From NCBI GenBank assembly GCA_003354055.1, contig PIVQ01000204.1, forward strand, positions 1 to 10,221: 10,221 nt of DNA. The letters are read 5' to 3'. Below are positions 6,202-10,221 of the stretch, piece after piece. Below the pieces are notes generated by a model, which ran no database searches, was not told where the DNA came from, and was given only the letters and a program-made list of their open reading frames with translations. Within the stretch, counting starts at the first letter, position 1; each line of letters begins with the position of its first letter. The DNA comes from Desulfobacteraceae bacterium (GTDB lineage Bacteria > Desulfobacterota > Desulfobacteria > Desulfobacterales > Desulfobacteraceae). Both the position numbers and the translations under genes were made by a program.

Positions 6202-7791
6202 ATGAACCAAATTTTAATAAAAGCAAAACGATTCAGACTTTTGAGACTGCCGGCCTGTATTCTGGCAATAGCCTTACTGACATCCGCCGCATCAACCTCA
6301 CCCGCCATAGGGGCTACCCCTATGACAGATACCGGGCAGAGCAAATGTTACAGCAACTCCGGTGCCATGACCTGCCCTACCCAGGGACAGCGGTTTTTCG
6401 GTCAGGATGCCAATTATACGTCTACCCCAATGGCATACCGGGACAATGGAGACGGTACCGTGACCGACCTTGTCACAGGCCTTGTGTGGTCACAGGCGGT
6501 GGATGCAAAAAAAGTCAGCCTGATTCAGGCTGAAAAAATGGCCAAGACCATGACTCTGGGCGGATATTCCGACTGGCGCGTTCCCAGCATCAAAGAACTT
6601 TACTCCCTGATAAATTTTACGGGAAATACCGGAAACTTCAGACCCGCCGGCTCTGGGAACGCCGGTTCAGGGAACGCCGGTGCCGGTGCCATCCCCTATA
6701 TCAATACGGATTATTTTAACTTTAAATATGGAAACGTAAAAACGGGGGAGCGGTATATTGACGCCCAGTGGCTGTCGTCCACCCGATATGTCTACTATAC
6801 CATGAACCGAAACCCCACCCTGTTCGGCGTTAATTTTGCCGACGGCCGGATCAAAGGATATGGATACGGGAATAACGGCCCCAGAGGGGAGAAAAAATTC
6901 TATGTCCGATTTGTCCGGGGTAACACATACGGCCAAAACCTGTTCCAGGCCAATGAGAACAGAACTGTCACTGATCAAGCCACCAGCCTGACCTGGATGC
7001 AGAAGGACAGCGGCAAAGCCATGACCTGGGAAGAGGCGCTGGTCTATGCTGAAACCAGTAGCTATGGGGGATATACAGACTGGCGCCTGCCCAATGCCAA
7101 AGAGCTCCAATATATTGTGGATTACACCCGGTCGCCGGATACAACAGATTCAGCCGCCATTGCCCCTGTATTCTCCGCCACCCCCGTTACCAATGAAGCC
7201 GGACAAAAGGATTTTGCCCATTACTGGACCTCAACCTCTCACCTTGACGGCAGACGCCCCGGGGATGCCGCTGTAACCGTCTGCTTTGGCAGAGCCATGG
7301 GGCAGATGCGCGGCCAAACCATGGATGTTCATGGTGCCGGCGCCCAGAGAAGTGATCCGAAAACCGGAAAATCCGGCATTGGTCACGGCCCCCAGGGCGA
7401 TGCCAGACACAGCAAAAATCTGGTGCGCCTTGTCCGGGGCGGCAATGTAAGCGTTGCCGTTCAATCCGCATATGCTGACCGCAGCCGATACCCCTTTGTG
7501 GTAAAAGTAGACAAAGGATATGAGGCCACAGCATCCGGTTCCGGCAGTCAGGGCTTCAATGGCCAGGCAGGCGGTTCAGGTCAATTTGGATCCAACCCTT
7601 TTGGCAGCGGAAACAGCCAGGGAAGACCGGGGTTTGTCAGCCGCCTGGACCGGGATGGGGACAACCGGGTTTCAAAATCGGAGTTTGACGGCCCGTCACA
7701 GCATTTTTCCCGGCTTGACCGGAACAACGACGGCTATCTTTCAGAAGATGAGGCCCCTTCAGGCCCACCGCCAGGAGGCAAAAAGCCCTGA
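6202..7791 (+). CDS. Secreted protein with two Lcl/DUF1566 domains and two C-terminal EF-hands
   Basis: The 529-residue protein starts with a Sec signal peptide (basic RFRLLR, hydrophobic core LPACILAIALLTSAA, likely cut after AIGA near residue 38). Two tandem Lcl_C (DUF1566) domains follow, about 78-240 and 252-412. Each has a VTD-x4-L-x-W entry, GGY[ST]DWR[VL]P with KEL (120-133 and 289-302) and a closing VR[FL]VRG (235-240 and 408-413), so the halves arose by internal duplication. A Gly/Ser/Gln-rich linker spans 443-476. Two canonical calcium loops end the chain: Asp483-Asp485-Asp487...Glu494 and Asp506-Asn508-Asp510...Glu517. A 15-base unit is repeated twice at 6649-6678 (GSGNA GSGNA). 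GGAGG five bases before the ATG supports the start. Lcl-type domains occur in exported surface proteins, and a calcium-bound extracellular or periplasmic role is inferred. No sorting or lipoprotein signal is seen; the function is unknown. Confidence 0.85.
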   Translation: MNQILIKAKRFRLLRLPACILAIALLTSAASTSPAIGATPMTDTGQSKCYSNSGAMTCPTQGQRFFGQDANYTSTPMAYRDNGDGTVTDLVTGLVWSQAVDAKKVSLIQAEKMAKTMTLGGYSDWRVPSIKELYSLINFTGNTGNFRPAGSGNAGSGNAGAGAIPYINTDYFNFKYGNVKTGERYIDAQWLSSTRYVYYTMNRNPTLFGVNFADGRIKGYGYGNNGPRGEKKFYVRFVRGNTYGQNLFQANENRTVTDQATSLTWMQKDSGKAMTWEEALVYAETSSYGGYTDWRLPNAKELQYIVDYTRSPDTTDSAAIAPVFSATPVTNEAGQKDFAHYWTSTSHLDGRRPGDAAVTVCFGRAMGQMRGQTMDVHGAGAQRSDPKTGKSGIGHGPQGDARHSKNLVRLVRGGNVSVAVQSAYADRSRYPFVVKVDKGYEATASGSGSQGFNGQAGGSGQFGSNPFGSGNSQGRPGFVSRLDRDGDNRVSKSEFDGPSQHFSRLDRNNDGYLSEDEAPSGPPPGGKKP

Positions 7792-7817
7792 TAAGGTATT
7801 CGGACCAGTGAAAGAAA

Positions 7818-9959
7818 TCACCCCTTTTTCTTCATGGATAAAGAGATCCGTTTCCTGGCCTTATCCACATCCAAAACCCGTACCCGGACCTGCTGGCCTG
7901 CCTTGACGATCTCATTTGGATCTTTGACAAACCGGTCTGCCAGCTGGCTGATATGCACCAGGCCGTCCTGGTGAACGCCCACATCCACAAAGGCACCGAA
8001 GGCCGTCACATTGGTGACGATACCGGGCAATGTCATCCCCGGTACAAGATCGGATATTTCCTGGACTGTATCGTCAAAGGAAAAGGATTGAAAAGACTGT
8101 CTCGGATCGCGGCCAGGGCCGGCCAGTTCCTGAATGATATCCTTTAAGGTGGGCAGGCCAATATCCTGGGTGACATACGGGGTCAGGTCAATGCCTTGGA
8201 CTTGGTCTGCCTGACCGATGACGGTGTTAATTTCCCAGTGTCGGTCTTTTGCAATATTTTTGACGATATCGTAAGATTCCGGATGAATGCCGGAATTATC
8301 CAGGGGATTTTTCGCATTTTTGATTCTCAAAAACCCGGCAGCCTGTTCAAAGGCCTTGGGACCTAAACGTGGTACTTTGAGCAATTGCCTGCGGCTGGCA
8401 AAGGGACCGTTCTCATTACGAAAGGTCACCATATTTCCTGCAATGGTGGTATTCAACCCGGACACCTGGGAAAGCAGTTCTTTTGAGGCCGTATTCACCT
8501 CCACCCCTACCTGATTAACGCAACTTTTGACCACATCATCCAGACTGTTTTTCAACAGTTTCTGATCCACATCATGCTGATATTGTCCCACACCGATGAC
8601 TTTGGGATCGAGCTTTACCAGTTCGGCCAGTGGATCCATGAGGCGGCGGCCGATGGACACAGCCCCTCTCACCGTAATATCCTTATCCGGGAATTCCTCC
8701 CTTGCACATGCGGAGGCTGAATAGACAGAGGCACCGCTCTCATTGGTCATCACCACCTCAAGAGACCTTCCCGATAAACTCTCCTTTATCATCTCCCGGA
8801 CAAGGGCTTCGGTTTCCCGCCCTGCAGTGCCGTTGCCTATGGAAACGGCCTGGATATCATACTGATTGACCAGCTTTGCAATTGTAGCCTTTGCCTTGTC
8901 CGGCTGGTGAACATAGACAAGGTCATGGTGCAGCAATTTTCCCTGGGCATTGAGGCAGACCACCTTGCACCCGGTTCGAAATCCCGGATCAATGGCCAGC
9001 ACCTGTTTTTGCCCCATGGGCGGGGATAAGAGCAACTCCCGCAGGTTTTTTGCAAATACATCTATGGCAAGGCTGTCTGCACTGGTTTTCAACTGAGCCA
9101 TGCTTTCTTTTTCAATGGATTTTGACAAAAGCCGCTTATAGCCGTCTTTGATCGCCAAAAGCATCTGGTCCCGGGTGTCCGGATTGGTTTTGGAGGGATG
9201 CCGTAAGGCAAACCTGCCCATCAATTTTAAGGCCAGGTCCTCTTCGGGCAGCACATGGACGGTGAGAACCCCTTCCTTCTGCCCCCTGAACATGGCCATA
9301 ACTCTATGGGACGGGGCTTTAAATGCAGGCTCGGACCAGTCAAAATAATCTCGATATTTGGCCCCCTCCTCCTGTTTTGCCTTTTTTACCTTGGACTGAA
9401 TAACTGCCTTTTCCGTAAAATACTGACGCATTGCCCCCCGGATTTCAGGGTCCTGGGTTAAGCTTTCGGCAATAATATCACGGGCTCCGGCCAGGGCTGC
9501 CTCTGCATCAGGCACCTCTTTATCCGGATCAATATATTTGGCGATCTCAGTTGGTAAATCCCCGCGGATCTGAGCCCGGATAAACTTTGCCAGGGGTTCC
9601 AAACCCCGTTCAAGGGCTTTGGTGGCCCGGGTCTGTTTCTTAGGTCTGTACCCTTCGTAGAGATCTTCAAGTTCACTTAAAGTCCTGGTTTTTTCAACGG
9701 CGGCAGACAGTTCAGGCGTTAAGAGTTCACGCTCGGTCAAAGATTTTATGATGGCATCCTTGCGGCTGGTAAAGGCTTTTAATGCCTCAAGCCGGTCCCG
9801 GATATCGGCAATTGCTACCTCGTCCAACGACCCGGTTTTTTCCTTTCTGTACCTGGCAATAAACCAGATGGTCGCGCCTTCATCCAAAAGGGAAACCACC
9901 GCCTCAACCTGTTTTTTGTTCAGCCCTGTTTCCCGGCTGATATTTAATGCAGCATCCAT
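7818..9959 (-). CDS. tex: Tex family RNA-binding transcription accessory protein
   Basis: The 713-residue product is close to the usual Tex length. The N-terminal helical domain has the family marks LLDEGATIWFIARYRKEKTGSLDE (24-47) and LEDLYEGYRPKKQTRATKALERGLEPLA (97-124). The YqgF/RuvX-like nuclease-fold domain starts at VLAIDPGFRTGCKVV (320-334) with Asp324, and its later half includes GNGTAGRETEAL and TNESGASVYSASACAREEFP. Helix-hairpin-helix segments follow at about 450-560 (LNTTIAGNMVTFRNENG, LLKVPRLGPKAFEQAAGFLRI). An S1 RNA-binding domain ends the chain at 638-711 (PGMTLPGIVTNVTAFGAFVDVG, DGLVHISQLADRFV). Tex is cytoplasmic, binds nucleic acid and affects transcription. The ATG has only a weak ribosome site (GTAGGTAG), but the N-terminus aligns with known Tex starts. 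It converges on the secreted protein gene with 26 bp between and no obvious shared terminator. A minus-strand TAAAAT at 10029-10034 is a possible -10. Confidence 0.96.
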   Translation of the reverse strand: MDAALNISRETGLNKKQVEAVVSLLDEGATIWFIARYRKEKTGSLDEVAIADIRDRLEALKAFTSRKDAIIKSLTERELLTPELSAAVEKTRTLSELEDLYEGYRPKKQTRATKALERGLEPLAKFIRAQIRGDLPTEIAKYIDPDKEVPDAEAALAGARDIIAESLTQDPEIRGAMRQYFTEKAVIQSKVKKAKQEEGAKYRDYFDWSEPAFKAPSHRVMAMFRGQKEGVLTVHVLPEEDLALKLMGRFALRHPSKTNPDTRDQMLLAIKDGYKRLLSKSIEKESMAQLKTSADSLAIDVFAKNLRELLLSPPMGQKQVLAIDPGFRTGCKVVCLNAQGKLLHHDLVYVHQPDKAKATIAKLVNQYDIQAVSIGNGTAGRETEALVREMIKESLSGRSLEVVMTNESGASVYSASACAREEFPDKDITVRGAVSIGRRLMDPLAELVKLDPKVIGVGQYQHDVDQKLLKNSLDDVVKSCVNQVGVEVNTASKELLSQVSGLNTTIAGNMVTFRNENGPFASRRQLLKVPRLGPKAFEQAAGFLRIKNAKNPLDNSGIHPESYDIVKNIAKDRHWEINTVIGQADQVQGIDLTPYVTQDIGLPTLKDIIQELAGPGRDPRQSFQSFSFDDTVQEISDLVPGMTLPGIVTNVTAFGAFVDVGVHQDGLVHISQLADRFVKDPNEIVKAGQQVRVRVLDVDKARKRISLSMKKKG

Positions 9960-10049
9960 GGGGTCTACCTACCGCAGACTATGGCTTAAGGTCAAGGAAA
10001 AGCCACGGACGCCCCCGCAGACAAAATTATTTTAATCTTTTTTTTTATT

Positions 10050-10092
10050 CTTGATCTGGATCAAGGAAGGCAAAGTTCAACTCTTCTATGAT
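10050..10092 (+). promoter_or_regulatory. FNR-type site and class II promoter for the Tat-signal gene
   Basis: TTGAT-CTGG-ATCAA at 10051-10064 is a perfect match to the FNR consensus TTGAT-N4-ATCAA and extends to a 16-bp palindrome CTTGATC-TG-GATCAAG (10050-10065). TATGAT at 10087-10092 lies 22 bp downstream, so a start near 10099 puts the site centre at -41.5, the standard class II activation distance for FNR/CRP-family regulators. TACAAT at 10097-10102 is an alternative -10 that would place the site at about -51.5. The leader would be about 40 nt. The site is also upstream of tex on the other strand, but the spacing to the tex -10 candidate does not fit activation. Confidence 0.7.
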
Positions 10093-10140
10093 GTCCTACA
10101 ATGAAACATAAAAAAACAAACAACCCATGAAGGAGAAACC

Positions 10141-10221
10141 ATGAAGAAAAAAGATATCTCAAGACGTAACTTCCTGAAAAAAAGCACCCTGGCCGTCACC
10201 GGTTCCGCCCTGCTCCCGGCA
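10141..10221 (+). CDS. Tat-exported protein, partial (N-terminus only)
   Basis: Only 27 codons are in the window: MKKKDISRRNFLKKSTLAVT then GSALLPA. SRRNFLK is a clear twin-arginine motif followed by a hydrophobic core, so the folded protein is exported by the Tat system, usually with a bound redox cofactor. AAGGAG (10129-10134) six bases before the ATG supports the start. With the FNR-type promoter upstream, an anaerobically induced periplasmic oxidoreductase, such as a flavocytochrome or molybdopterin enzyme, is a reasonable inference, but the visible part cannot tell these apart. Confidence 0.85.
   Translation, partial: MKKKDISRRNFLKKSTLAVTGSALLPA

Noticed and set aside
6667..7110. A 147-codon minus-strand frame opposite the Lcl-domain gene
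   Set aside because: It is antisense to well-conserved DUF1566 motifs and has no supporting signal.
7792..7817. Possible bidirectional terminator between the convergent Lcl-domain and tex genes
   Set aside because: Only a 3-bp stem (GGT/ACC) and no T-run on the plus strand; too weak to call.

Overview
The window looks like ordinary chromosome from an anaerobic member of the Desulfobacterota, most likely a sulfate reducer of the Desulfobacteraceae type. This rests on the protein set (Tex, Tpx, AsmA-like, double Lcl/DUF1566 protein with EF-hands, orphan solute-binding protein), the moderate base composition, a perfect FNR-type site in front of a Tat-exported protein, and a palindromic repeat of a kind I associate with that family from memory. 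No rRNA, tRNA, CRISPR array, intact insertion sequence or phage gene is visible.

Layout, left to right. Bases 1-2357 (minus strand) hold tpx (thiol peroxidase) followed after 36 bp by a large AsmA-family envelope protein that runs off the left edge; they are probably one transcript. Bases 2358-2663 form a divergent control region with an unusual cluster of inverted and direct repeats. A small three-helix PQ-loop/SemiSWEET-like membrane protein follows on the plus strand (2664-2930). It converges on an orphan periplasmic family-3 solute-binding protein (3116-3940, minus), and the gap between them holds a nested inverted repeat that resembles a transposon end. Another gene-free stretch (3941-4241) holds the promoter of the binding protein, a roughly 98-bp palindromic repeat and the leader of the next gene.

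Bases 4242-6107 (plus) encode a Na+/phosphate cotransporter-type protein with a PhoU-like cytoplasmic tail. After 94 bp with a promoter and operator candidate comes a secreted protein with two Lcl/DUF1566 domains and two EF-hand calcium loops (6202-7791). It converges, with 26 bp between, on tex (7818-9959, minus), an RNA-binding transcription accessory factor. At the right edge a Tat-signal protein begins (10141 onward), preceded by a promoter with the geometry of a class II FNR-activated promoter.

The genes do not form one obvious pathway. They group into envelope and peroxide defence (tpx, AsmA), small-molecule transport or sensing (PQ-loop protein, binding protein, Na/Pi transporter), a secreted calcium-binding protein, and a redox-regulated exported protein. 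I found no convincing undescribed multi-gene system. The most distinctive signals are in the control regions and non-coding repeats.
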